DNA of 64,000 nucleotides. It comes from Acheta domesticus (Eukaryota > Arthropoda > Insecta > Orthoptera > Gryllidae). The translations under genes and the position numbers were made by a program. Under the pieces are notes generated by a model. The model did no database searches. It worked only from the letters and a program-made list of their open reading frames with translations, and was not told the DNA's origin. Shown piece after piece: positions 33,663-45,339 of this stretch (its first letter is position 1; the number at the start of each line of letters is the position of its first letter). The stretch is taken from NCBI GenBank assembly GCA_031308135.1, contig JAHLJT010000631.1:196158685-196222684 (forward strand), read 5' to 3'.

Positions 33663-35330
33663 AGCTAATATAATTTCACGGCGAACAAAAGCGGATCACT
33701 CGCTTGTTGCCATGGATAACACAACGAAACATATTTGTATTTTGTACATTATCAGCGTTTCTCTAACTTGTCGCTGTTTCCAAACCGTGTCTAAGATTTC
33801 CACAATAATTACTGTATTTGTCAACCAATGCCTTATATAATTAGTTATTCCAAAAAAAGACTGGTCATATTCTCCTGACGTCACGAACATATAACCTTCT
33901 GTTTCGATTGTTCATCAATAAAGATTTTAACACTTAATTTCGATCTTGCCTCCTGGGCATCCTCCAAAATCGTGACTACTTTCAAAAATGTTGATAATTT
34001 TCACTCCTTTATCTTGTCAAATCCTAACACGATCCCTTCAGGCGTTTTCTTAATATTTACGAAAAAACACTATTCGTAATTGCTTCCTTCTCGGCAAGAA
34101 TAGTGCCTGCATGTCACTTTTTACTAGATCGAAACGTACGATTACGAACTTTTTCGAAATTATGCGAACCCGTGGTCCGATTTTGATGATGTTTGTTCCA
34201 ATCTTTTCCAAAATTTATTCTCTAAATAGTGTTTGTATCCCTTTTTATATTCTTCCGTGCATTCATTGAATTTATAAAATTGTTCGTGCGCGTAGCTACC
34301 GTCATTTGTCTCTCTGGGTTTATTTTATGGCACTTAAATTGTATCTTTGGCGTGAGGAAGCTTAAATAAATAATCTTAATGATCGTAAATCATTACACGC
34401 TGGCAATATTCTAGACACGAAACGCCCTTCGAGTACGGCAGGCATTGGCGGAATGCAGAGCCCGACGGCGTGCACAAAGAGATAGTCCAAGTATGTCAAG
34501 ATTTCGAACAAGGTAACAATCTTACTAGAGCTCGTGCGCACAGCGCCCAGAGATATTGGCGCGAACTTTAAAAGAAAGGGTTGTACAAATTCCTCCGGAG
34601 AGGCGATAGGTCAATCGATAGTCTTTGGGAGAAGTTACTTGACAGTTATCGCAAATGTAGCTATTTTAGTAACTACATTCTCTTTCAGGCAAGTAAATTT
34701 CTAATGAAATGAAATAATACATCAGTCCGATTCTAAGTTCTCAATTGAGAGTAAAATTTAAAAATTTAAATTATAAAAAAAGTTAAAATTTAAATAGGAT
34801 TTTGTAGTCCTATTTACATAAGAGTGATATAAAAGCATGAAATTTCTACGTTCAGGTTAGAAGATTAGGCCGACAAATATCCTTGTCTGTCCGTCCGTAC
34901 GCGAGAATTGTTAACTTAAAGAGAATTGTTAATTTATTTCACACTATAGCTAAATATAATAAACAACTGAATGATTTAATAACACAACACAAAACGAAAG
35001 AGAGGAAAGAATTCGCCATTCAAGTATATTCCTGTCACTTGCGAAGATTTTTATATAAGGAGGAATTTCGTAAGAAAATAAACGTCAAATAGTAATGAGT
35101 AGAGAAGGATATAAACAATTTTTGGTTATTTGGTAGAAAAAATCTGGCAAACATTTTCTTATATCGCTACTGTTTACCACCTTGCGCTGCTCCCATTTGC
35201 ACATGTCTCTTTCTTGGATTCTCACTCTTTCTGGATTTCAAGGGAAAATGGTTTCGGAGTCAGGGGAAGTTGCCCGTGCCCGTAGGAGCACCTGGCGGGC
35301 AAGTAGTTCGTGCGGGCGCGCTTTGACGTG
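33663..35330. other. AT-rich DNA, nothing recognised
   Basis: No coding or RNA signature was recognised; frames are up to 69 codons. A slightly GC-richer patch at 34420-34560 is not matched elsewhere in the window. Confidence 0.35.
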
Positions 35331-35338
35331 CGTGGTGT

Positions 35339-35739
35339 AGTCAGTAGAAGAGCGCTCTATGAGCTGGTGTCCGAGACACTCGCATTCATTGAAAGTAGCG
35401 GTCCAATGTTCCGTCTCCGGAACAGTTGGCGACAGTCAACGTGGCCGTGAAAAGTCGACCACGTTCATACTTTGAAACGTTGAAGCGAAGCCCATTATTG
35501 TTTGAAACGCCGTAGTGAACGAAGACTTCTCATTTGAAACGCCGAGGTGCTTGGAGCTTTTCTTGTTAGAAACGTTAAGTAGTGCGAGGAAGCCATTAGA
35601 CGTGTGCATTGTGCGTAATTGTCAGAAGGAGATTTGCGGATAAGATATAACTCGCGTGTGTTGGACATTATAACCCTGCGAGGGAGAGAGGCGAATGTGG
35701 CGAGTATTAGGTTTAGCAGAGAAAGCGATGCGAGAAATT
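35339..35739 (+). promoter_or_regulatory. Candidate initiator and first exon of an unidentified transcript
   Basis: GTAGTCAGTAGAAG at about 35336-35349 contains TCAGTA, an arthropod initiator-type word, just downstream of a CpG-rich GCGGGCGCGCTTTGACGTGCG. About 400 bp later, GAAATT|GTAAGTATTT gives a near-consensus 5' splice site with GT at 35740. The interval is balanced in composition, unlike the AT-rich flanks, and holds four imperfect 30-33 bp repeats. No conserved protein is encoded, so it would be a 5' untranslated or non-coding exon. A second donor-like site, AAACAG|GTAACC, has its GT at 36106. No acceptor or downstream exon was identified. Confidence 0.3.
35471..35598 (+). repeat. Four imperfect 30-33 bp tandem repeats
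   Basis: TTTGAAACG-type words start at 35471, 35501, 35533 and 35566 (the last as TTAGAAACG). Each is followed by a variant of CCGTAGTGAACGAAG and a T-rich spacer. Spacing is 30, 32 and 33 bp. The array lies within the candidate first exon. Confidence 0.7.
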
Positions 35740-35879
35740 GTAAGTATTTATTCTCGTGCTCATAAATCAATCAGACAATCCAGTTTTAGCGAGTTTCTGC
35801 AGAATGCAGTCGAAACTAAGATTTGCGACGGACACAGCGAAAGGAAATTGTGTGCAAACGTGTTTTGTTTGTGAGACAC

Positions 35880-36105
35880 GGAAGAAGAAAGTGTGCGGGC
35901 AAACCGGTGTGAACGCCACGCGATCGGAGGCGCCGAGTCGGACGACGCGAGAGCCACCCTTGGGTTGCCGGGGGCGGCGCGAGCCAGCGACCTCCGCTGC
36001 TAGATCAGCAGAGAGCAGGACGTGCGACGTCGCGGCGAGGAGTTTGCTGTCAAGGTTAAGCGGCGGCACACGCCCCAAATCGAGATAGCTGAACGGTCGA
36101 AACAG
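35880..36105. promoter_or_regulatory. Small CpG-rich block
   Basis: CpG-dense, balanced-GC block (GGAGGCGCCGAGTCGG, GGGGGCGGCGCGAGCC) just downstream of the candidate exon. A 110-codon plus frame (35756-36088) and overlapping minus frames have no recognisable domain. It could be part of the same transcribed region or an intronic regulatory island. Confidence 0.3.
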
Positions 36106-38468
36106 GTAACCAGTGCAAATTTCTTAAGGGAACCAGAGAATAGCGACTGGGATTTAGAGATCCGCGTACTGCCATTGACCAAGATGGGAAGAAATATTCA
36201 GTTTCACAGAAATTATGAAATGTTAAGTTTGGGAGAATTTTGAATATCCGAACAGAACACTCATGTATTAGCTTGAATGTAAATTAGAATGCTTTGTAAA
36301 TTTTATTTTTTTAGTAAAAGTATGATGAACAAGGATATTGAATCGTTGTAGTCACTCTGTTTAAAAGTAATGTGCCTGGTAATGATATCATAGCGATTGT
36401 TGATTGTTTAACGATAGCCAATTTGTCTCTGAAATCAATGTTAGAGAATTTAAGTTAACAATCAGCAGACCTTCTCAAATAATTGGTAGCCGCGCACGGT
36501 GTGAGAAATTCTGGTCTAAAGTTTAGACAAAGTTCTTAGAATCATTTTATTTATAGTGGAAATGGTCTTCTATATGGAAATTTATAAAGAGTTGATAGTT
36601 TTTTCTTTATGTGTATATGGCTTAAAGAATATACCATCACTGTTTATTATGATTTCGTGTGTGTTCTGGAAAGAAACCTTCTCACACCCGTAAAGATCCC
36701 ATGCCTCTCAGAACAATCAAACTCTTCCGAGACCATCGGTGGCGTCGCTCCCACCAGATATAAGGTAATTAGTATGTATCGTGTAATTGGAATAGAGGTG
36801 GTTCAAAATTTTGGTGGTGCTATTATGGATGGAGCAATATTTTGTACAGGTGTTAACCTTCTTCACTCACGGGTTCATTGTCAGCGAGAAATCTTCAACA
36901 CAGTACTAACGAAATTAAAATTAAGTTTGCTACAAATAAAAGAAGTTAAGCGGCTTTCGCGTGTCATAAAAATAGCACCTATTATTAAGATTCTATTTTG
37001 AAATAAATATTTCATATATTTAAAATCCTCTTATTCTGGGCAAACTTGAGTAAAAAACCCGGAGCCAAACACTAGCACTACCTGATAACCAAACCAAGTG
37101 TACTTAAAAGCAGATGCAAGATATTGAGTGAATCAATGATCGCAGTGTGCAAATACACATACGAATATATTAAAGAGACCGTCTGCTTCCGAATTGCAAT
37201 TCTATGGGACCTCCTCAAGATGGACCAATCCTCATCTTCTAGGGAGCCCCCCTTCTCGTCGAGGAGTGTGGAGCGCGACCTAAGGAGGAGCAATAGCAAT
37301 GCCGCTTCTCGACTGTAATGGAAATCGAGGGGAAGGCCGTATTGAAAATGAAAAAGTGCTGACGGGAAAGGAGCGAACATACGAATGCGGAAGAAGGGTG
37401 CCCCCTAAGGAAACGAAGCCTAGCGGTGTCGAATGGCTAGCTAAGAATGAGGTTGAATATATTTCGAACGAGAATCAATAACTGTACGGCTTAAAGTTGA
37501 TGGATATGGAGAATATGTCTGAGAAAAAGAAGCTGTGTGCTGTTTCTGATAGTTGGTGTAAATAAATGTAATTAAGTTTAAAATAAATTACACGTGTTTT
37601 ATTAAATACAAATAACACATTTTCCTCTAACCCATCGAGGCTTGGTTTTAAAAATTACAATTTTTTATGAATTAATTTCTTAGTATTATCTCGTGGATTA
37701 AAGTTTAAAATATTACGCTGAAGCAATTGCACGTTTTTAATATTTTTCATAATACATTCTTAGTTAATCATTTAAATGTTAATAATACAGAAATATTTTT
37801 TCAATTTCTTTCCAAAGATATATTTACGAAACTAATATGTTCATAATACATATTGGAAAATTGTTTATTACATTTGTTTAAAAAAGTGTAAGACACAAAT
37901 GCTGACATAATTAACTACGCAGTGGTATAAATGTTTCCCTTATCACTATATTTAAAAAATTTCTTTGTTTCCTTTAGTGTAAAATTCATTTATACTTCCG
38001 TGTAATATTGAAGTGTTTTCAAAGTAAGCAAATTCAGTTCAATATTTATCTACAAAAGTATTGTATCTAAAAAAATTATAATTTCTAAATTAAATAATAA
38101 ATGTCATTCAATTAAAAATAAAGCACTGACCTAAATTGTCGTATTATTTGTTTAGTGAAAACCTTTTGCGGCGAGTATAATGCTGATCAAGTTATTGTAC
38201 TTATTGCAACCTTGCCCTTAAAGATACTGTTAAGCGTAGAGATTAACCCATGTCTCTGTGTAGCAATTTAGATATTGCATCGCTTATTGGGTAATGTTTA
38301 TGAAAATTAAAAGCCTTTGTGGCCCTTGAAAAGTTGTTAGTGTTTCAGATGTCTTTCAAGGAATGTGAAAGAACAGTCTTTGTTTCAAAACGCAACCAAT
38401 ACGTAATCTAGCATCGAGTTAAATTTTCTTTTCTCCTAAGCTGAGAACGTGTTAATTAACTTTCTTTC
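36106..38468. other. AT-rich DNA with one 130-codon frame of unknown status
   Basis: The plus-strand frame 36609-37001 is longer than usual for this composition and contains the donor-like AAG|GTAATT at about 36764, but its translation matches nothing I recognise. It is not called as a gene. A GC-richer stretch at 37200-37450 has overlapping short frames on both strands. The rest is AT-rich. Confidence 0.3.
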
Positions 38469-38896
38469 CTCTTCATTCTTACTAGCAAAAGTCACTCCTT
38501 CAAAGTTTTACTATAATTATACTTGTAAAAAAACATTATTACCACCATGTTGCAAACACTTGATCCAGATCAATTTTAAAGTAGGTTGGATTCCCAAATT
38601 GGTCAGGAATTGGAGGTGTTTTAAATTGATACGGTACTGAAGAAGTTACACGTATTTGAGTGTGAATGAGCAATCGTCTCTTCTCTTCATTGTTAGTAGA
38701 AAGACGTCACCCAAAATTGTATTACTTTCATACTTGTAAGAATAACTTTATTACCACAATGTGGTTAGAACTTGAAACACATCAATTTTGAAGTAGGTTG
38801 AATTTCCAGAATGGCCAAGAATTGGAGGTGTTTTAAATTCCATCTGAAGAAGTTACACGTAACACAGTGTGAGTGAGCAATCTTCTTGTCGAGACG
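38469..38896 (+). repeat. Tandem duplication, two units of 214 bp
   Basis: Units start at 38469 and 38683 with CTCTTCATT. Shared blocks in order are AGTCAC or CGTCACC, ACTTGTAA, TTATTACCAC, ATCAATTTT-AAGTAGGTTG, GAATTGGAGGTGTTTTAAATT, GAAGAAGTTACACGTA and GTGTGA-TGAGCAATC. There is no coding capacity. Confidence 0.8.
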
Positions 38897-39695
38897 TCAG
38901 CGTCCAGCTCGGGACTTCCCAAGTTCTGCCCTTCCTCTTTCTGGAATTGCCGAGAGCCACCTTTCATCATTTGCGTTGTCAACTACAACTTCTCTAAACT
39001 TTTTGAAGCCGCGGAACTGGTGGAGCAGAATTCCGTTTTCCGGGAAAGCGAACCAATTTCATAAGCAAGATGAACGTAAACAGAATCAACTTTTTCTTCG
39101 CTAAAATTGTGTTTTCCGGCAGACAAATTCAGTCAAATGACAAGGAATGGAAGTACTACTGGTATTATCTTCGAATCTGTCTTCTTTATAAAGATGAGAA
39201 ATGTGGCATACTTTCAAGTTGAGGGAGCTAGCTATTGAAGAAATAAATAATAAAATATCGATTGCATATCGAAGGGTTTTACCTTGAAAATGATTATTTT
39301 TATAAATAAATAATAAACAATCGTTACGTTATTTCATACTGTATACTTTATATTACTAAATTTTTTTCTAGGTAGATGTAGAGGAATTATAGAATAAATT
39401 TAGCGCGTATAGCACATCGTACTATGTAAATATTTTAAATATATTGGGATTCTCAAAATAAGAATAGATATACATTCCACTGTGTTTTTCTCTATTGCTG
39501 AATTTATTTATTAATTTCTGTAAAGAAATGTAGCATATTCTACTGCAAAAATGCTTTGCATTATTTTAGTATGGATTTGATTTGATCAGCTAATTTAATT
39601 ACGTGAAAAACAATTATTTTTCTCATCAGATATTTTATTTACTTATTTAAGGTATTTTGTCAACTACTAAGGCTATATAGCAACCACTGTAAGTA
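38897..39695. other. AT-rich DNA, nothing recognised
   Basis: Short overlapping frames at 38873-39104 show no motif. The remainder is strongly AT-rich. Confidence 0.35.
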
Positions 39696-39699
39696 GCAT

Positions 39700-39835
39700 T
39701 GGTGGTAACGGTACCTATTCGGACAAAAACAAACGTCTTTGCTCCTGGCGGGATTAGAACTCGCGACCCTTCAGGCACGAGGCAGCTACGACTCTTCATT
39801 CTTAGCGACCTCGGGTATCCAGGCTGTCACTCCCT
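39700..39835 (-). mobile_element. tRNA-derived SINE, family 2 (diverged copy)
   Basis: On the minus strand, GAGGTCGCTAAG is A-box-like and GAGTTCTAATCCC is B-box-like, with the intervening TCGTAGCTGCC region corresponding to GTAGTGCCGTAGC in the copy at 62.3 kb. A GCC-GGAG stretch and a TTTGTTTTTGT segment follow the B box as in the other copies. Short frames here that read like common predicted peptides (RTRDPS type) are translations of the tRNA-like region. Confidence 0.5.
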
Positions 39836-40524
39836 CAGATTTGTACAATATTCATCATGCACAAAATACACCTTTAGAAAAAATGATGGCCGACGGAGTT
39901 AATACGGAGCAACAACTATTGCACCGCAGCCACCCTCATTGGGAGTCTCAACTGTGGTTGTCCACAATTCGGGCGAGTGCAACTGCTCTTCACCCAACTG
40001 ACTGTGAACATTACTATGCCGATTCACGCGCGAAATAATACATCCTGCACACACGGGTAAGTCAGCAAAAAAGATAAAAACACACCAATTTGTGAAAATA
40101 TGCGTATATATTCTCCTTAAGAACGCGGTAATACAGATGTGCAAGGCGCAATACGCAAATAATCTTAAACCCTAGTGTTCGCCAGTATACTTAAAATCAC
40201 AGTAAACGGCGAGGCGGACATGCTGCATCAACCCAACAATTTAAAACGACTCAACTCGACTACGGACGGCAACTCACAGCGCCACACCTCCACTCCTCAC
40301 AGCGTTGATGTCACTTGCCGAACATGACAAGAAAAGTGAGGCGACAACAACCAGGAGGACGGGGAAAAGGTGTGCAGGGAGAATGCAAAGCAACAATCTT
40401 AAACAGTGGTGAATTTTTCTACCTTGGGTAAAAGGCTATATTGAATTCAGCCACGGTCGGGAGGGGAACTTTTATCTGCCAGCTGCTGTGGTCGGTACTA
40501 TACCACGGGTTGTAGATATTCTGC
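39836..40524. other. Spacer between SINEs, nothing recognised
   Basis: Moderate GC, with no coding or RNA signature. A 99-codon frame at 39739-40038 starts in the SINE and has no motif. Confidence 0.3.
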
Positions 40525-40940
40525 AATCAATAGTAGGCGAATGCCAAACCAATACCGTAAAAATCGAGCCATCGATCGCGAGCGAACTTCATTTCCTCGT
40601 CTTTCTACTCACTTGTTTCCTAATATTCGTCTTACACTTTCATCCACTACATTACCACACATATCCGGTGACAAGTCGACCGCAAGTATCGTGTTCCGAC
40701 TGAGGGTGCTGCCTCTCTTGGGGAGATAACTGAAGGTGATAGCCCGCACGCCTACTTACAGGTCAGCGCCGGTTCTCTCTTTCAGATCTCACGAGCAGGT
40801 TGGCGCCAGGGAAGTAACGTTGCCTCCTCCTGGTATATAACACGCACAACACGTACGTGACTAATAACCCCGGCAGTTGACGCGTCCGGAAGCACCCATC
40901 AATCAATCAGTCAATGTCAGTGATGAAATCGACCATTCTC
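40525..40940 (+). mobile_element. SINE family 1, copy F (diverged, 5'-truncated)
   Basis: It aligns with other family-1 copies at GGCGAATGCCAAACCAATACC (compare GCGAATGCCGAAGCAGTACC on the copy-D strand), ATCGATCGCGAGCGAAC, CACATATCCGG, GGGAGATAAC, TATATAACACGCACAACAC, GTGACTAATAACCCCGG, AGTTGACGCGTCCGGAA and a final (ATCA)n tail. It lacks the tRNA-like head and ends about 35 bp before copy B, in the same orientation. Confidence 0.6.
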
Positions 40941-40969
40941 CTGACGCACACACATATCCAGTACCGGGA

Positions 40970-41489
40970 GAGAGGGTTCAGGGCATCAAGTGATGTCAAT
41001 GCAGACTCTCAGACCGGGAGGTCATAGATTCGAATCCCGACAATGGCAGAATTTTCGGTACTACCTTGTCAGCTATGTCCAATTCAGTCGCTGTCTGGTG
41101 GAGGATTCTAGTGGCTGGCTGCTCTGATTGGTAGTTTTCCGTGTTTTTTCCTATCAACACCAGGCGAATGTCGGAGCAGTCCCCTAACAAATGAGAGACG
41201 GAACCCTTGCGATTTTTCCTTCCTCTTCTTTGTCCGATCTTCTTTCCTTTCACACTTACATGCACTACACAATCACACATGCCGGGATACCAGTCGGAAG
41301 CTGGGGTGGTGCCCGCTGGTGGGAGATACCTGGATGGGGAAAACCCCGCTAGCCGACGGTAGGTCGGCGATGGATCTCGCCATCCAGCGAGAAAAGACCA
41401 CCGCCACCCCCGAGAAGAAACATCCCCTACACTTACGGGGCTAATGACATAGTAGTTGACGCGCTCGGAATCATTAACAATCAATCAAA
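40970..41489 (+). mobile_element. SINE family 1, copy B (near full length)
   Basis: The B box AGATTCGAATCCC lies at 41026-41038; an A-box-like segment sits about 50 bp upstream but is decayed (GGTTCAGGGCATC). The body carries CTGGTGGAGGATTCTAG, GGTAGTTTTCCGTG, ACCAGGCGAATG, CTGGTGGGAGATACC, GGGGAAAACCCCGC, TCTCGCCATCCAGCG, and GACGCGCTCGGAATC before an AATCAATC tail. It is among the best preserved copies and useful for a consensus. Confidence 0.8.
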
Positions 41490-41504
41490 CATTTACAGTG
41501 CCTG

Positions 41505-41870
41505 TCCCTCCCGTCATTGGAGGCGGCGCTGAAGGCGACGTGCAGGGCGTAGGCTCTCCGTGCGGTGACGCAGCACGAAGACGAAAGGGCGTAGGGCGCA
41601 GAGGGAGGCCAGGGTGCCTGGGAAGCCGCGCGAACGCCGGCCCTCGGCGACCCCCGCCCAACCGCAAAGGGCGAAGGGCGCGCTCGTGGAAGCACGCATG
41701 CTGCCGCTCCCGACAGCGCCTGTTGGGGCCCGTGGCGACCGCGCGTGGCCGGCGGGGGGACAGCGGGATGGGACATGGGGAGGGGGGAGGGACGTAGGGC
41801 GTGGGGCGAGGGCGCCCAGGCGACGCACGTGCGGAGGGATGTGTGGCGATGGTACCGGTGGTGGTGGCGA
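41505..41870. promoter_or_regulatory. CpG island directly after SINE copy B
   Basis: GC-rich, CpG-dense from 41505 to about 41860 (GCGCGAACGCCGGCCC near 41628), fading into GGTGGTGGCGACGG trinucleotide-like sequence. Frames on both strands (41456-41797, 41614-41928 plus; 41474-41911, 41514-41828 minus) overlap heavily and have no domain. No TAATTR core was seen in this island. Confidence 0.45.
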
Positions 41871-42321
41871 CGGTGATGTTGAAGACGGCGGTGGTAAGAC
41901 GGATATGGCAAAAGTGACTCTGATGTAGATAGCGATGGCGTAGATATTGGTGGCGGTGACGACGAAATCCAGCGAAATTGATTTAGTGATTGAAATGTAA
42001 GAGCAGTAGACTGCCGTCGTAGTAAAGATAATATCAGATGTGGGTGTCTGTGTTTTAATAGCGGAGAACGGAATGCAGCACCGGCTGCAGTAGTAGTAGT
42101 AACAGCAGGTGTAAAGTGCGAGGAAGGTTATCTATCATATTACTTTTCTTTTTAATATTCTTTATTTTGTGTAAACAGAGTAGGAAGGACTCCGGTGAGT
42201 GATCCCTTTGCTCATATTTCTTATCTCATTGCACAGACTTGTCTACTGTAAAACTCTCAAAGAGTAAAAGAAAATTGCAAATAAAAAAGGTGTAAAAATA
42301 TGACGCCGAGGGATCATTTCT
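41871..42321. other. Spacer, nothing recognised
   Basis: Mixed composition with a short AGTAGTAGTAGTAAC run near 42090. No gene or repeat relation was seen. Confidence 0.3.
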
Positions 42322-43340
42322 GAATAGTGTAATTACCAAATTTTCGTCAGAGACGGCTTCAGAAGTGTAGCATTGGGGGAGATTGTAAGGCCAGCGATAA
42401 ACGGCTGTGCCGCAGGTAGCGTGCTAACAGCAGGAAGAAGCCTTAGAACACGGAGATAGACTGTGGCGGTGGTTGGCTCCGACGGCAGATAGGTAGCGGG
42501 TCTGTGGTCGCTACAGGGGGGGGGGCAGGGAATGCGCTAGCGTCTGCGGTGACGCAGCACGTGTGTCCGAAAGGCAGAGACGCGTTGCATCGCACGCCCG
42601 GTTCTCCGCCGCGCCCCACGCGTGACCTTTAGGAACTACCGGTTGATCGCGCGCCCCTTGGCTTCCGCTTCCGGGAAGTGATCCACGCGGCCAGGTGGAT
42701 GTTTCTCTATTCCGAAGTCGCCTCCCTTCCCTATTCCGAAGTCAGACGTCCTCTCATTCGTGATGTATAATGTAGTGATATATTTATGAATAGGGTAGTT
42801 ATAAAAATTTTGGTAGAGTTGGCTGCAGAATTGTAACGTTGGTGGAGATGGCAGAGCCGGTGAGAAACGGCTGAACCACAGGTAGCGTGTCAACAGTAGT
42901 TACAGTGGGGGCAAGGAGGTCGTAGAGCGAGAAAATCGACTGTGGCAGTGGTTGACATTGATGGCGAAGCGTCTCCGGTGGTTGGGTAGTGGCGTTGTGG
43001 TCGTGATTTGTACTATATACTTCGATTTATATTTCATAAAATTCAAATCGCATAAATTTATTATATTGAATAATTGACCAGAGGACGCTGCTTTGGTTGT
43101 AAAAAAAGGATTCAGTTTGCTGCAATGGTGGCGGTTCTTCAACAACTCTGTGTGGTATATTTTAACTCGTCGGTTGCATCGGACGCTCGATTCTCCACCC
43201 CGTCCCTCGCGGGACTTTTAGGAACTGCCATTTAATGCCGAGCCCCCTGGCTTCCGATTCCGGGAAGTGATCCAGGTGGCCAGGTGGGGCTTCCCTGTTC
43301 CGAAGTTTGCGGTCTTCCTGTAATATAGTGATATATAATT
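42322..43340 (+). repeat. Large tandem duplication, period about 466 bp
   Basis: Unit 1 starts at 42322 (GAATAGTGTAATTACC) and unit 2 at 42788 (GAATAGGGTAGTTATA). Shared blocks in order are AAATTTT-GT-AGAG, GGCT-CAGAA-TGTA, TTGG-GGAGAT, GAAACGGCTG or TAAACGGCTG, GCAGGTAGCGTG-CAACAG, GACTGTGGC-GTGGTTG, GTTGCATCG-ACGC-CG, TTTAGGAACT, CTTCCG-TTCCGGGAAGTGATCCA, GGCCAGGTGG and TATTCCGAAGT. Unit 1 holds a CpG-rich part (42470-42660) that is less CpG-rich in unit 2. No conserved open frame. Confidence 0.8.
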
Positions 43341-45335
43341 CCGGACGTTACTGACGGAAAATTTCTCCCGATAAAAGTGCTTCGAAATTTGATATTTTGT
43401 AGCCTGCTTCTGCAGATCAAAAATTTCTTCAGACCTATAACCTAAAAAATATATTATTTCGGAGGAATTAGCAAAGTGACCTAGATTAATGCATAGCTTG
43501 CATGGAACATCTGCAGAATAAATACTTTCAATTCTTCAAAATGTCACTACATAATATTACTACGTATAGTAATGTGTAATAATATAATGAATGACGTAAC
43601 AAAAAAAACAAGTTGTGAAACTTTTAATCGAATCGTTCTAAATAGTTGAAAAAAACTTTATTTTCCGCCCTGTTCTAGATTTTGATAAAAAAGTAGGTTT
43701 TATGACAAAATTTAGATTTTTTGAAATGACAACGTATGATCTCTATGAAATGAAGTAAAAAAATATCAAATTTTGATGGAATTTGATTTTGAAGAAAATT
43801 TTAATGGTACCTGTGTGGGGTCCTTTGCTATTTAATATTTCTTCCTGTCACGGAGCAAAAGTGAAATAAAGCTTCATTTTAATCACGCTTTTTCCTTTAT
43901 TTTAGTTATCGTTTACACGTATATTACATTGCAAGGGGTGGCCCGTGAAAGTGGCCAGACTGCACGCGTTCCACCGCTGGTGCCCGCGTTCGTTGTGGAA
44001 TTTGTGGTGGACAAACCGCGATCGAGGTTGGTTTTCTCGGAGTATTCCCATTTTACGAAAACCCATTTGTAATACAAATACACATTCGTAATATGAATAC
44101 GTATTCCACCGGTACGCTCCGTTACTCATTCGTTATCCTATCCTGTCATTAACCATCATTTGCTAAGGATTCATAGATCGCAACGGCGTTTAGGCGATAA
44201 CCTTGTGGCTAAATGAGACGGCTGTGGCTATCTCAGCGAGATATCAATAGGTAGTGTTCCGGCCAGGTGAACTCTTGAGAGAGAGAGGGGGGGGAAATAG
44301 TGCGGGACGCCTTTTCCCGAGACCTTAGTTACGGGTAACAGAGAATGGAGGTAATGACGGGCGGGGCGGGGGGTGTAGCTACGTTGAGGCTGGTCTCTGA
44401 GGGGAAAACCAAACTTTAATTTTTGTTATATTTATCACAATTGTATTCGTTGCTACTTTAATTTATGTATATAGAACATTCAATAAGCATAAAGGATAAC
44501 TAGGAATAAATGTAACAAACTCCTAAGATGTGTAAAAGGGTTGAAAGTGAACACTTTTTCCCAATGAACATATAAAGGGAAATTTAATAAAAAAGAATTA
44601 TACTTGTGATATCTAGGCTGCTAGGGAACAAGAGTTTATAAAAGTCAAATATGACATTTTGAAGGAGAGATCTTTTATTGATTTTCTTGGAACAAACAAT
44701 AGGAAGGAGTTTTTGCCTATTGTTAAAATAGCCAAAAAAACTCATTATTGGAAAGAGCTTATAATGAAAGCATGAACAGACCTCGCTTCCAGGAATCAGA
44801 CAGTGACTTAACTCATGTTGACTATTTTCTGACTTTAATCTTTATCCTGTCAGCTCAGATATTTTTGCCTCTGAATGTGAGGAACCCCATGTATTCAGTT
44901 GTTCACCATGCTCATGAACTTCAGGACGTAACCCGCAGAACACCTGTTAATGTTGCTTAAGATGAATGGTTACTTTGAAACAATTATTATATTTATTCCA
45001 AAAACTCCAACTATTTTGAATGCTTTTGTGTATTACACTTTCCATGCACTAAAAATGTACGAAATTATTTAGTATATGTAGTAATTGTATAGCATATGTA
45101 CTAAATTACTCGGATACATTGTTTTTAGTTTTCGTCTCAACATTCCTGTAGTACTATATTAAAAAAATAGTTTAATACCAATTTAGGACACCTCAAATGG
45201 AAGTATATATTTTTAGGATGAATTATCAATTACTGTATTTAGAAGAAATGTCGCAATGTGATCCTCTTTCATCTTTCATCTTTCCTTTCAACCAAGCTAC
45301 AATTTACACTTCCGAGAAAACGACGAACAATAAAG
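43341..45335. other. AT-rich DNA with a weak coding-like patch
   Basis: On the plus strand at about 44614-44776, an open stretch contains KVKYDILKERSFIDFLG and KTHYWKELIMKA and is followed in another frame by a 70-codon frame (44748-44960). This could be a frameshifted remnant of a transposon or gene, but nothing is recognised and chance is possible. The rest is AT-rich, except 44270-44390 (G-rich). Confidence 0.25.
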
Positions 45336-45339
45336 CAAC

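Noticed and set aside
36609..37001. 130-codon plus-strand frame in AT-rich DNA with an internal donor-like AAG|GTAATT
   Set aside because: Length is somewhat unusual, but no recognisable motif, no acceptor and no neighbour evidence; kept only as a note in the spacer entry.
39699..39902. Short frames reading RTRDPS/TRDLL-like peptides at 39.7, 59.1 and 62.3 kb
   Set aside because: They are translations of the tRNA-like part of SINE family 2, a common source of false gene predictions.
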